A program made the translations under genes and the position numbers. Shown here piece by piece: positions 1 through 10,745 of a stretch of 64,000 bases of DNA (within the stretch, counting starts at the first letter, position 1; each line of letters starts with the position of its first letter). The notes below the pieces were generated by a model. It was not told where the DNA came from. It did no database searches and saw only the letters and a list, made by a program, of their open reading frames with translations. The stretch covers positions 1,020,377 to 1,084,376 of the forward strand of contig CM065189.1 in the NCBI GenBank assembly GCA_033026295.1, read 5' to 3'. Source of the DNA: Channa striata. Its lineage: Eukaryota > Chordata > Actinopteri > Anabantiformes > Channidae.

Positions 1-1152
1 ACCTCCAGCAGAACCAGGCTCAGGGTGGACGGACATCTGCCTTGACCGGTTGGGCTGAGTGGAAAGTGGAGAAATAAAAGAACAGAGCAGCAAAAGCAAC
101 AACAAAACATTGGGCATGTTAGTAGGACCAGAAGCTGTGCACTGGAAGACACACAGCGCCAAATCCGGGGACACCTGAAGACAGGGACAGAGAAACGGGG
201 ACAGAGAGGGAGAAAGACGACTATGGGACAAAGAAGATACAGAGTTAATGTCCTACAGTGGTGACATTATAGATGTGGGTTGAGAGGAGAGAGTGAAGAG
301 AAGAGGAAAGTGGCTCAGTGCAGAGTCCCCCAGCAGTCTAAGCCTATAGCAGCATGACTATAACCAACTATAAGCTTTATCAAAAAGGAAGGTTTTGAGC
401 CTAGTCTTAAAAGTAAAGAGGGTGTCTGCTTCCCGAATCTGGACTGGGAGCTGGTTCCACAGGAGAGGAGCTTGATAGCTAATGGCTCTGCCTCCCATTC
501 TATTTTTGGAAATTCTGGGAACCACAAGTAGGCCTGCATTTTGGGATCGAAGTGGTCTAGTAGGATGATATGGTACTAGGAGATCTTTCAGATATGATGG
601 AGCTTGACAGTTTAGAGCTTTATAGGTAAGAAGAAGGATTTTAAATTCTATTCTGCATTTAATTGGAAGCCAATGGAGAGAAGCTAATGAAGGTGAAATA
701 TGATCTCTCTTACCAATCCCAGTCAGTAATCTTGCTGCAGCATTTTGGATTAATTGAAGGCTTTTTAGAGAGTTACTGGGGCAGCCTGAAAGTAGAGAAT
801 TACAATAGTCCAATCTAGAAGTAACAAATGCATGAACCAGTTTTTCAGCATCATTTTGAAACAGGATGCTCCTAATTTTGTCAATGTTCCTTAGGTGGAA
901 GAAGGCTGTTCAGCCTAGCAGTGAAAATTGTTTGAAAATTGAGTGTTTTCTAATAATGTTGCCAAGGGGAGACATATATAGAGTAAAGAGTATTGGTCCT
1001 AATACAGAGCCTTGTGGAATTCCATAACTAACTTTTGTGTATGTGGAAGATTAACATGAACAAATTGGAATCTATCTGATAGATATGATTTAAAGCAATT
1101 TAGTGCAGTTCCTTTAATTCCAATAACATGTTCTAGTCTCTATAATAATATT
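1..1152 (-). mobile_element. L2-type LINE copy, internally deleted, cut by window edge
   Basis: Non-LTR retrotransposon fragment read on the minus strand; its 3' end lies beyond position 1. From about 1152 to 890 the frame resembles the RT region of teleost L2 (Maui-like) elements, with the YG(I/V)PQGS-type motif near 1015. From about 890 to 358 it gives the conserved C-terminal part (SRLDYCNSLLSG, LQLIQNAAARLLTG, HWLPIKCRIEFKILLLTYK), ending in a stop near 358. Positions 1-357 are the 3' untranslated part ('cctccagcagaaccaggctc'). The stretch that should hold the YADD catalytic box, between the PQGS motif and DYCN, is missing, so the copy cannot be active. A sister copy lies at 58635-59700. 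Family naming is from memory of teleost repeats. Confidence 0.8.
358..890 (-). pseudogene. C-terminal L2 ORF2 remnant (RT tail domain)
   Basis: Open frame of about 175 codons running minus-strand from near 890 (KIRSILFQNDAEKLVHAF) to the stop at 358. It contains the thumb/C-terminal signature of L2 ORF2 (DYCNSLLSG, RDHISPSLASLHWLPI, APSYLKDLL, PLLWNQLPVQIREADT, FKTRLKTFLF). It is uninterrupted, unusually clean for an inactive copy, which suggests a fairly recent insertion. It lacks the catalytic RT core. Confidence 0.75.
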
Positions 1153-1254
1153 ACATTTACAATATTTCAATAAAATAATAAATCATGAAAACAATAAAAT
1201 ATAACAGATGTATAAATAAGAATATACAAATATACAAGTAAAAATTGCACATTG

Positions 1255-1584
1255 TCACTGCAGTGACACATTAAATAGTCTGATGGCTGTGGGGAGGAAT
1301 GATCGACGGTAGCGCTCCTTCCTGCACTGTGGGTGTAGCAGTCTAGTGCTGAAGGAGCTGCTCAGAGCCTCCACAGTGAGGTGCAGGGGGTGGGAGGGGT
1401 TATTATCCATGAGGGATGTTAGTTTGGCCAACATCCTTCTGTCCGCCACCTCCTCGATGGAGTCCAATGTGCAGCCCAGGACAGAGCCGGCTCTCTTAAC
1501 CAGCTTGTTAAGTCTCTTCCTGTCTCTGTCCGTGCTGCTCCCAGCCCAGCACACAACACCATAGAGGACTGCTGAGGCCACCAC
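1255..1584 (-). pseudogene. LINE-A C-terminal ORF segment
   Basis: A 109-codon frame (VVCWAGSSTDRDRKRLNKLV, RAGSVLGCTLDSIEEVADRR, ERYRRSFLPTAIRLFN) that is the shifted continuation of the RT frame ending near 1508. A decayed homologue lies at 16278-16440. Confidence 0.75.
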
Positions 1585-2458
1585 AGTGTCGTAAAATGTC
1601 CGTAACAGCTGTGTGGAGGCGACTCTGGCCCTTTCTGTACAGAGAGTCTGTGTTGTTTGTCCAGTCCAGTTTTTTGTTTAGGTGGACACCCAGGTATTTA
1701 AAGCTGTCCACAATTTCAATGTGTGAGCCCTGGATGCTCACCGGTGTGTGTGGTGGAGGGTTTCGTCTGAAGTCAAGCACTAACTCCTTTGTCTTACTGG
1801 TGTTCAGGAACAAATTGAGAATAATTGTTCTCACACCAGTCCACAAAGTCCGAGATGACCCCCTGTATTCCTGCTCATTCTCACCCAGTACACAGCCAAC
1901 AACGGCTGTGTTTTCAGAGAATTTCTGCATGTGACAGAGGTGGGAGTTGTACTTGAAGTCTGACGTGTAGAGTGCGAAAAGAAAAGGGGAGAGCACTGTC
2001 CCTTGAGGTGCCCCCATGCTGCAGACGACCACATCCAACACACAGTCCCGCAGCGTCACGAACTGTGGCCTGTCCGTGAGGTAGTTGACGGTCCAGGCAG
2101 CTAGATGTTGGTCCACGCCTGACACCTCCAGCTTCCCCCTCAGCAGTGATGGCTGGATGGTGTTGAAAGCACTGGAGAAGTCAAAGAACATGACCCTTAC
2201 AGTGCTCCCAGGGGACTCCAGGTGAGACAGGGCCTGGTGATGCAGGTAGATGATGGCGTCGTCCACCGCGATGCCAGGTCGATAGGCAAACTGCAGCGGG
2301 TCCAGTGCTGAGCTCACCTGAGTGCGGAGGTAGCCAAGGATGATCCTCTCCATAGCCTTCATCAAGTGGGAGGTTAAGGCAACAGGTCTGTAGTGGTTCA
2401 GCTCCTTGGGATGTGGTACTTTTGGAACCGGAACCAGACAGGAAGTCCGCCAAAGCAC
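1508..2458 (-). pseudogene. LINE-A reverse transcriptase core, active site lost
   Basis: A 316-codon frame with RT motifs NHYRPVALTSHLMKAMERI, DPLQFAYRPGIAVDDAI, FFDFSSAFNTIQP (motif A Asp intact, near 2185), MGAPQGTVLSPFLFALYTSD and, near 1915, KFSENTAVV where active relatives have F-S/A-D-D. Both Asp of the catalytic pair are therefore changed. Thumb sequence follows (SKTKELVLDFRR, FKYLGVHLNKKLDW) before a frameshift near 1550. Confidence 0.8.
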
Positions 2459-2820
2459 TGATACTTTCTCCAGTCTAAGGCTCAGGTTGAATAGTGACAG
2501 AACAACCTCACAGAGCTGGTCTGCACACTCCCTGAGGAGCCTGGAGCTGATGTTGTCAGGGCCTGTTCCTGGCCTTAGTCTTCCTTAACTCTCTCCTTAC
2601 CTGGTCCACAGTGAGGCAGAGGGGGGTGGGCGGTGACTGGTCTGGAGCTGTGGGTTGTTGGGAGCTCTCTGTGGCTGTGGGAGGAGGGGCAGAGTGGTCT
2701 GCATAGAGCTGAGGTGTGAAGAGCTGCAGCTGGGAGGAGACGACTGGACTAGAGCTGAGGTGTGAAGAGGGGGCCGTGTGAGTGGGGACTGGGCAGAATC
2801 AAATCTGTTAAAGAACAGAT

Positions 2821-3285
2821 TTAATTCATTTGCCCAAGTCTGGTCACCCGTGACCTGTCACCATCTCCACTCTCACCGTGGCCTGAGATGTGTTTCAGTC
2901 CTCTCCACACCTCACGGACGTTGTTCTGCTCCAGACGATGCTCCAGTTTCTTCCTGTAGCTGTCCTTGCACCTCCTGATTTTGAATTTTACTTCCCGCTG
3001 CACTCTGCCCAGCTCCTCCGTGTCCCCAGAGAGAAAGGCCCTCTTCTTTTCAGTCAGCAGGGCCTTCAGCTCAGGGCTCACCCAGGGCTTGTTGTTGGGA
3101 AAACACCGCACTGTCTTGGATGGGACAGTGTTTTCCACACAAAAGTTTATGTAGTCTTTGATACAGTCTGTGAGACTGTCGATGTCCTCCCCATGTGGAC
3201 TGCGGAGAATGTCCCAGTCTGTGGTGTTAAAACAGTCCCTAAGCTGTTCACTCGCCTCCTCTGTCCAGATCTTCACTGTTTTCAC
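2821..3285 (-). pseudogene. LINE-A linker between endonuclease and RT
   Basis: A 154-codon frame containing VPSKTVRCFPNNKPWVSPEL and VWRGLKHISGH, landmarks of the linker in teleost LINEs of this group. It is out of frame with both neighbours in this copy. Confidence 0.7.
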
Positions 3286-4024
3286 CTGTGGAGACTGTTT
3301 TTTTCACCACCGGAGTGTAAGCAGGAGACAGGGACACGAGATTGTGGTCGGAGCGGCCCGGAGGTGGGAGGGGGGTGGAGGTATATGCATTCTTTGTGTT
3401 AGCATATAGTAGGTCCAGAGTTTTATTGTCTCTTGTGTGGCAGTTAACGTACTGGGTGAAGTTGGTGAGGGTGGCAGAGAGGGGGAGGCAGGCATGATTA
3501 AAGTTCCCAGAGATGAGGATCAGGGCCTGTGGGTGCTGTGTCTGCAGCTGAGACACGGTGCTGTGCACGTGCTCACACGCGGCAGCAGCGTCGGCCAACG
3601 GAGGAATGTAAACAGTGACCGCCAACACGTGAGAGAACTCCCGCAGGAGGTAGTACGGCCGGACGCTCACTGCCACCAGTTTCACGTCTTTGCTGCAGAG
3701 TTGTCGTTTAACAGTGATGTGCCTGGGGTTACACCATCTGTTGTTCACGAACACCGCCAGTCCGCCTCCCTTCCTCTTACCGCTCTCTGCCGCACTCCAG
3801 TCCACCCGCAACAGTGTGAATCCGTTAACGGAGACCACAGAGTCCGGAGTGTTCTGGTTGAGCCACGTCTCGGTGAAACACAGTAAGTTGCTCTCCCTGT
3901 ACAGGCATTGTAGCCTTACGAGCGCAGCTAGCTCATCCATCTTGTTGGAGAGAGAGCGGACGTTTCCCATAATAACAGATGGTAAAACGGGCTTGTATCT
4001 CCATCGTCTCTCCAGGCGCTTCAC
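3248..4024 (-). pseudogene. LINE-A AP-type endonuclease domain
   Basis: A 258-codon frame with endonuclease landmarks: NVRSLSNKMDEL near the N terminus, the glutamate motif CFTETWLN, GGGLAVFVNNRW, ILISGNFNHA and the C-terminal GRSDHNLV. In active relatives the fourth motif reads GDFN; here it is GNFN, removing a catalytic Asp. The frame runs into the linker by a shift near 3260. This domain nicks the target DNA in active elements. Confidence 0.75.
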
Positions 4025-4360
4025 GCCAGCTCTACAGCCTCGTCTTTTCCTCCGTATCTCAGCTGGATTATCCAGCTTTCCCCATGGAGAAGCTCGACGC
4101 GGCTAAGAGCTAGCAGCTGGTCCCGCGTGTAAACAATAGAGCCACAGTTCAAAGGGTCTCCCGAGGCCGACTCAAAAAGTTGGAAAAGGATGATAAAACA
4201 AAAGTAATAAAGTGATAAAGTTTTTAGCTCTGGTTGCACAACTCCACAGGGGTTTAAAGAAAAAACACAGCAAACATACAGCATGGAAATAAACATAAGA
4301 AGATGGTAGGAAAAATACAGAAAAGGACAGAGCTGCTGAAACTCGCTGCCACACACGCGG

Positions 4361-4370
4361 CGCCATCTTG
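4361..4370 (-). promoter_or_regulatory. YY1-like motif at LINE-A 5' end
   Basis: CAAGATGGCG on the minus strand at the presumed first bases of LINE-A. It matches the AAGATGGCG core of the YY1 site that positions transcription start in some LINEs, notably mammalian L1. LINE-B starts with the same 14 bases at 40776. Function is inferred. Confidence 0.5.
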
Positions 4371-4379
4371 GAAAAAAAA

Positions 4380-4768
4380 ATTATGCCTGTCATCATCCTG
4401 TGTTCATCTACATATTGGTTGGATCAGCCCATCTCTCACTATTTGTTTCCTGTCTAACTCCTGTGGGGATGCTGACTAGTTCCAGTAATCACTGCTCCCT
4501 TTGGTCTGGCTATTTTATGGTTTCATGTTTTTGGGTACTTTTGTCTTTCCCTAGTCTCCTGTTCATTTTCTGTAGTCTGGTCTCGGGTTCCTTTCAGAGT
4601 TTTATTTCAGTTCCCCTGTTGGTTGCTGTACATCTATTCCTCCCTTTGGGTATTTTGGTTGTTCCTCTCGAATGTTTCAATAAAAGTCTTCATACGCTCC
4701 CACTCACTGTTTGTTCCCGGTCCATTCTCACGCGCACAATCCTGCAGGTGGCGAACGGTATGGCATCC
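4380..4768. other. Unclassified repeat-like stretch with AATAAA
   Basis: T/C-rich sequence with short ORFs only. The string 'tttcaataaaagtcttcatacg' region near 4677 followed by a sharp compositional change resembles the end of an LTR retrotransposon or LINE tail, but no terminal repeat partner was found. Left unclassified. Confidence 0.3.
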
Positions 4769-5300
4769 TCAGTTATCATACTGATGAGGATCCACGAAGG
4801 CTAGAGGGCCAGCCTTGATGTAATTTAACTCCAGTCTCATACGCATTTCATTATTGCAGGTGTTAATGCCACTGGCCTGCAATCCATTAGGGACCTCACT
4901 GTAGCCTGCGTGGGAGCTGGTCTGCAGGCAGGCAGATATTAGTAAATCCCCAGTATATGAGAACTCGCCCTTTGATTCCATCTGGGGCAGCTGCTTTCCA
5001 GGTGTGGATGTGCGGGAGGGCACGTCTCACATCAGCGGGCTGCAGCGTGGGTGGCTGGTTGTCAGTGGGTGGAACTAGAGTGGTGGACACGGCTGCTGCT
5101 TCCACCTCAAAGCGGCTTGAGAAGAGATTGAGCTGCTCTGCGAAGGAATCACCGCTGGTTGTCAGACTGCTGTGTTCAGCGGGCATCCGAACTGTCAGAA
5201 TGGTGGTCAGTCCTCCAGCTGCTCTTCATGCTGGCTCTGGCCTTGCTCCACTGTTGTCAGGGGAAAGCAGCGTTTCGGTGGTCGTCCAGGGCTAATTGTT
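4769..5300 (-). mobile_element. LINE fragment, pre-RT linker region
   Basis: Minus-strand frames contain PPTLQPADVRRALPHI and KAAAPDGIKGRVL. These match the conserved segment immediately before RT motif 1 in teleost LINEs (ADVRxAL, then KAxGPDxIxGRVL). The preceding FAEQLNLFSSRFEVE fits the same linker. It is a separate piece from LINE-A, whose own linker is at 2821-3285. No RT core follows, so this is a truncated copy. Confidence 0.6.
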
Positions 5301-7919
5301 TGAGAATCCCCACATTTGTTCAGTAGTGGTGACAATGTCTGTGCAGCTTTTCATATAAACAGTCCAGTCAAGGTGTAGGTGTCAAGGTTGTCCTCCTCAA
5401 ACAGCGTCCATTTAGTGCACCCCGAGCAGACACTTGACCGTGTTGGGAGGTCTGTATGCTGAAGTTCTAAAGGTGTTCAGATTGTTCCAGAGGAGGCCGG
5501 GCCGTAGCTCTGTATCCGTGCTTGATGTCACTAGAAACATGGTGTAGTGTGTCATTTCCTCTGGTGCGTTTGAAATGCTGCTTCATACATCATATGCCTG
5601 AGCACGTGTGTCGTTCCGTAAGAAGTAAACTAACAGAGTTAAGAGCACCAATCAGCGAGGTGCTGAGCTGCTCCGTGGCCTTATGATTACGAGTTGGTTA
5701 TGCATGAAAGAGACAATAAACACAGTATCATGAGGAGGACACTCGGCTCCTTCAGAGCTCATGCTGTTGGCACAAATTCTCAGCTCCTGCTAATCGCCAG
5801 CTTCTCCTTTTAACTACCAAGAAGTTTGTCGACTTTTTCCCAGAACACTGTCATAAGTTGGTTTCTGTACATTTACACCAAAGTAGATCTGTGACTGGGG
5901 CAGAGTCAGAGGGAAACCCTGTAGAAGCTCAGTCCGACACAGTCCTGGCCTCAGCATGTCATCAATGAGATGAGCGAGACGGTAGTGATGTCCCATAGTT
6001 TCACCTGCTGGACACAGCTCCTGAACTAGAGTAAAGTAAAATATGTTTACCTTTAAAACATGGTCTTGCTGACTGTGACTTAAATATTCGGCTGTTGAAA
6101 ACACTCTTTCTAGCACAGTTGTAGTCTTACTGTTTATTGGACCTAAATAATTTTCAGAGAAGCAGGTGTGAATGAATCACTGCTGGTGGAGGTTGGGAGT
6201 TTACATTTAGCCTTCTTGGTCTCGTGGGCCCAGCTTAAACATCTGGTTCTTAGAAGGGCTGTGATTCAGCATCATTACCTTTACAGATGTACAGGAGGTG
6301 TGTTATTAATGAGCTACAAACTATTTATACATTTCCTTTATGGTTTCACAGTTGACTCTATGTTCCCCCACTTTTACTCCGCTGCCTCTCGACAGATGAG
6401 AAGCATTGTGATACATTTGAAATGTCCAAAGATGAATAACAAAATCCCCTGCATGTGGAGGAGACAGCAGTTGATGTGTTACGGTGTTAGATGTTTGTCT
6501 TGTCTGTTGATGTCTGGTGGAGCTGCAGCCAAGAGTTAAGTGACACTCTTACACTCCTGCATCAGATGTTGTCAGTGGTCAGCCACACACACAGTTCCTC
6601 CCAACCGTGTGTCCTCAGTTGCTTTGTTTGTGTGAAGTTTGTGAAGTTAAAACTCCAGGGCTTTTCCGGCCTTGCATCCTACCCCAGTGCCACATCAGCC
6701 CCGGCTCATATCACATAATAGCCTGCCGGTTTCAAAGACTTTTGTTCGCTTGTTAAAACTTTTAGCAGAAAGTTTAAAGGATCAATTTGGTCTAAATTAT
6801 TTTAATAATCCCCATGGAGACACTGAAACAACAATGAATTCTTCACCGAGCACAGACGAACAAACTAACCCAGGCTACAGACGTCAATAGTGAGTAGAGG
6901 AGACTCATAGTTGGTGGGGGGTTAACTAAGAGAATAGCCAAAGTTATCCTTAGTAGCCCCCCTCGCTGTGCTATTCTACGGCATTTAGCAATAATTTTGA
7001 CAATCGCGAGAGAGTCACGATTAAAATCTTTGGTCCATTTCTCACTGTGAGCTGTTTCATGTGACAGCTGTTTGGTTCTGACTCTACAAACCAGCCTTTA
7101 ATGGGCCCTTCTTACACACTTTTCCTAAGGCCTTTCATTAAGTCAGCCTTTTGTTTGCAGTGATTTTATTGCACGTGTATCAGTTGGCAGTCACATGCTG
7201 ACGACGAAGTACAAACCACCATGAACATCAGACGACCTTGTAACTCTCATAATTTTGCCCTTGGCTTGTATGTGGGAGTTCCCGACATCACAGCACACAA
7301 ACCCACACTGTGTGTTGAATGTGGAGCTCATCGGGGCTGCCAAACCTCTGCATACGTAGTTCCGTGTCCCTCGCAGAACCAGCACAAACAGAGAAACACC
7401 AGAGGTTTGATCTGAGGCCTGGATAGAGAGTTTCACTGTTGTGTCTTTGGGAGAGTGTGGCAGAAGAAGTGATGCCCTCAGTACAGGCCAGTGGCACCAC
7501 ATTATCGTGTTTCACCTCAGCAAAGTTTTGTAGTGAGGTTGGTATTTGCTGACCTAGAATCAGTGAAGCACAACTTTATTTGGTCATTTGAGTTTTTTCA
7601 GGGACAGTAAGGAGAACATGAGGATCAAAACAGGCCAGGGCGGGAAAAACATCTCTGCAAATTACTAAATTGTACTAAACGATGTGAACAAATGACTTAA
7701 TTTCTGCTCTCAATTTAGTGAGGTGTGCTCTCAAACAGCCTCTTCTTCTCTTGTAGCTCAATAAAACCCTCAAATCCAGCTCATAATTAACATTTAGTGC
7801 AGCTACTGCTCCTCAACACACTGCATGACGTCTAAACACCAGGCCTCGGTCCATAGGCATTAGACCACTGTGCATAAAAGTCAGGTTTCAGTTGGTGGGA
7901 TGTTGAAAAGGTGACGAGA
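5301..7919. other. Intergenic, no gene recognised
   Basis: Only short ORFs of up to about 123 codons on either strand, none with recognisable domains, codon bias or splice structure. No RNA gene was recognised. Base composition is ordinary for teleost intergenic DNA. Confidence 0.5.
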
Positions 7920-8240
7920 AACTGAGGACGACTTTAGATGACTGGGACTAAGTCTGACGAGTCAATGTTTGAGGCGTTTGACTCCAAGCAAAGAACATAC
8001 TGTATGTCACTCTCAGAGATCATGTAAAGATGATAGACGGCTGCCTAACAGCATATGGTCTGGAGGCGTTTTGGCAATGGGAGAGCGAGCGAGGTGCACT
8101 GTTTGCGTTGTTACCCATTCCCCTTGGGTAACAAGTGATGAAACACCTCAGGATTACTTCAGTTTTAAGCAAGGCAATGACCCTAAGCATTCTTCCCTGG
8201 TGTGTAAGAATCGTTTGGAAATTAAAGTAGATCCTGGAAC
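7920..8240 (+). mobile_element. Tc1/mariner transposase remnant 1
   Basis: Decayed DNA transposon coding sequence. Near 7945 the frame reads SDESMFEAFDSKQRTY, matching the SDES(K/M)F segment around the second DDE/D residue of Tc1 transposases. Near 8165 it reads FKQGNDPKHSSLVCKNRLE, matching the FQQDNDPKHTS segment, with Gly in place of the Asp. Frame changes separate the two blocks. Terminal inverted repeats were not found. Confidence 0.7.
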
Positions 8241-8495
8241 ACTGTCAGCCATGGCTGATCTGAGGAGATCAGGACCACTGGCCAACCAGCACAGCCGACA
8301 TTTGGGAAGTTCTGATGGTAATGATAATGGTGTTTCCCAAACTCTAAGTTTATAACGTTTGAACTTGATTTGAGATGCTTGAGCTGAATCCTAAAATGGT
8401 TCAAAGCCCAAGACTGGAACCTGCCAATATTAACTGACAGATGTTACAAGGTAGGACACACAAATATTCTCTCGTGTTGTAAAAAAGCTGTTTGC

Positions 8496-8587
8496 ATTAG
8501 TACGACTGAGAAACTACTACTACTCTTTCGGCTTTTCCCATCAGGGGTCGCCACAGCGAATCATCCGTATTAGTACGACTGAGAAAC
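8496..8587 (-). mobile_element. 54-bp retrotransposon tail with 19-bp target duplication
   Basis: The 19-mer attagtacgactgagaaac occurs at 8496-8514 and again at 8569-8587. Between them, 8515-8568 is an insert whose minus strand ends in (AGT)n and contains 'gtggcgacccctga', a widely dispersed teleost repeat tail. The perfect long direct repeat plus microsatellite tail is the hallmark of target-primed insertion of a severely 5'-truncated non-LTR element or SINE. The family resembles RTE-type tails, but this is not confirmed. Confidence 0.8.
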
Positions 8588-10596
8588 GATATGCACATTT
8601 CTAACAAACAACGGATTTTCATATTGGTTGCTGAGCAGCAGAGAGGAGCAGAGATCTGGAGATGATCACCTGCTGCAGAGGGCAGGTGGTGACAGCGGCG
8701 TGTGATTTCACACCAGCCTCGCAAAGTAACACAGATATTTATGTATTATTCTATTTGTTGTTGTAGTCTAAGGGAAATACAGTTAAATACATGGTTTAGC
8801 TCCATACAGTATCTACAGTCACATCCTTGCCAGCCCCTCCTTGGTGTCACTGCGTATCCGCCTCCATCAGTCTCCTGCCCTAAGCCGTCGCCATCTCATC
8901 ACCATCTCCTTCTCTCTCACAGTCCTTTAACGGTGCATCAGACTCTTTTGTTTTACGATTCTCATCAGCATCACCATCTCACCACCACCAATAGGTTCGA
9001 GGTGAATGGGCTGGTGGATGGTACAACAAAGCTGAATCTTTCGATAGGAGACCAGGGTTCGACTCTAGTCCGAGACGCACATTTTAATGCCGATCATAAG
9101 TCAACGTGGTGCACGTGGTTACCGGGGTAAGGAAGTAAGTGTGTGCTGTTCTCACTGTTAGTAGCATGTTGATTTTATGTCATTTCTTACTCTGCACTCT
9201 AACCATTATTCGTTTTCACGTACTCTGATGACCCTAAAGTCGTTTCCGTGACGTCAAAAGGTCGAATGCACGTCAGGGTCTAAACACTAAATTTTTCTCT
9301 AATCTACTTGCAGAATTTTTCAGTTAAGCTTTTCTGAATCACAGTTGTTGTGTCTCCCCTCATTGAACTGCTGTAACATCATTAAAAGGTTTTATTAACA
9401 TTCATATTATTAGTATTTTTGTTTTCTTGCCCATGTTTCAACCTTATGAAAATGTGTTTCTGGCATCAAATTGTTCTTTACATTTTACACGACATTCCAA
9501 CTGTTTAACTTTAGAGACACAGCAACAAAGACCAAGTCTCATGTGTGCTGATCCTATCCTTCAGGAAGGACTGAGCATTAAAGTCGGGGACTAAAAGGTT
9601 CTCACGAGTGGTGCTAACGTAGCATGTGTGAGTGACACATGGTGAAAAAAAGCAGTAAAACCACATTCTCCCTTTGGTCCCATTAGTAAAACTCTGTCTG
9701 CAGAAGAAAGCAGAAATGACCAGCGCTCGCTAAACTCTGACAAATGAAAATACACAGACTTTAAAGGTCTCAGACATGTGGGCCAGTGGCACATGTGGTG
9801 CACGATGATCTTCTCACTATGTCTGAGCAGCACGTTCCCCCCGTTTGGCCGCGGTGGCTGCTCTGTGGTGACGGAGGGCTCAAGTCAGCCCCAGACAGAC
9901 AGACAGACAGAGGTTCACCCTGTCATTTTCTTTGTCTCGTTGCATCTGTTGTCAGAAACCAAAGGCCTACTACTAATTTGGACCTTGTTTTTTTTCCATG
10001 TTTGTGTTGAGAATTGCTTCTATTACCTCGAAATGGAAGTAGGGTGTGTGCACAGTCAGATTCCCGTCATCGGTGCAATTTAGTCCCACGGTGCTTAACA
10101 CAGTGACACGTGGGACAGTGGGAGTCATCCACCTTTGTCTGCGCGGCTTCGCCAAAATAGATATGAAATTGAAGGGTTTAAGTTCAAACAAACAATTCTA
10201 ATCTTTACAGAAACCACTTGATCAGACACCGCAGACGCAGAGAGGGGCTGAAATGGAAAGGCAGCAAAGACCATATGCAGAAAGACGACCGGAGTGAAAA
10301 GACACTCGTAGCACACACACCGTACCCACAGACTGAGCGCAGTCATCCAGCTCCCTTACTCAGTCACACAGCACTACAGGGTCAAAGGTTAGAATACAGA
10401 GGACGAGTCTTTTAACAGCAATGGAACTTATGGCTGCGTCAAAAATTTACTTTCTTTAGCGTTTCCCATCGCAGCAGTTGGAATGTGGGGCAATGTGGAG
10501 GTAGTTTTCTCCACATATGCACTACCCCAAAAAGGCAACTTCGACAATTCGAATTTGCCTTCTATGGCTTCAGTTTAAGCGTTTAAATGCTCCTTA

Positions 10597-10745
10597 AACA
10601 TTTTTCTCTGCATATCCAAAAACTCATTCATCTTTGTTCTCTTAGAAACTCCATAGTGTGATCAACATGACAACATAATCTGAATTTACAGTCCCTCCGA
10701 GTGACGTCATCTGGAGGAGTTTTTGGATATGCAGAGAAAAATGTT
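10597..10745. repeat. Perfect 29-bp inverted repeat (MITE-like foldback) with CRE palindrome
   Basis: 10597-10625 is the exact reverse complement of 10717-10745, separated by a 91-bp spacer. The spacer includes TGACGTCA at 10702-10709, a full consensus cAMP response element. Perfect arms in non-coding DNA suggest a recent insertion or strand-switch event. No clear target duplication flanks it, so the superfamily is unknown. Confidence 0.8.

Larger units (their letters stand above)
1153..4371 (-). mobile_element. LINE-A: near full-length, inactivated non-LTR retrotransposon
   Basis: About 3.2 kb on the minus strand, starting with CAAGATGGCGCCGC at 4370 and ending in an AT-rich 3' untranslated part near 1153. 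Order in element orientation: AP endonuclease (4024-3248), linker (3285-2821), reverse transcriptase (about 2590-1508), C-terminal segment (1584-1255). It belongs to the Jockey/CR1/L2/Rex1 group by motif style (YRPVALTSHLMK, DPLQFAYRPG, FFDFSSAFNTIQP, APQGTVLSPFLFALYTSDF). Frame changes occur near 3260, 2600 and 1550. Catalytic Asp residues are lost in both the endonuclease and the RT. Clade assignment needs a Repbase comparison. Confidence 0.85.

Noticed and set aside
9056..9066. tRNA B-box-like GGTTCGACTCT, possible tRNA or SINE head
   Set aside because: No matching A-box at the right distance and no cloverleaf could be drawn from the surrounding bases.
8702..9130. 142-codon plus-strand open frame
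   Set aside because: Composition is His/Ser/Pro-rich from short simple repeats, and no conserved motif was seen.
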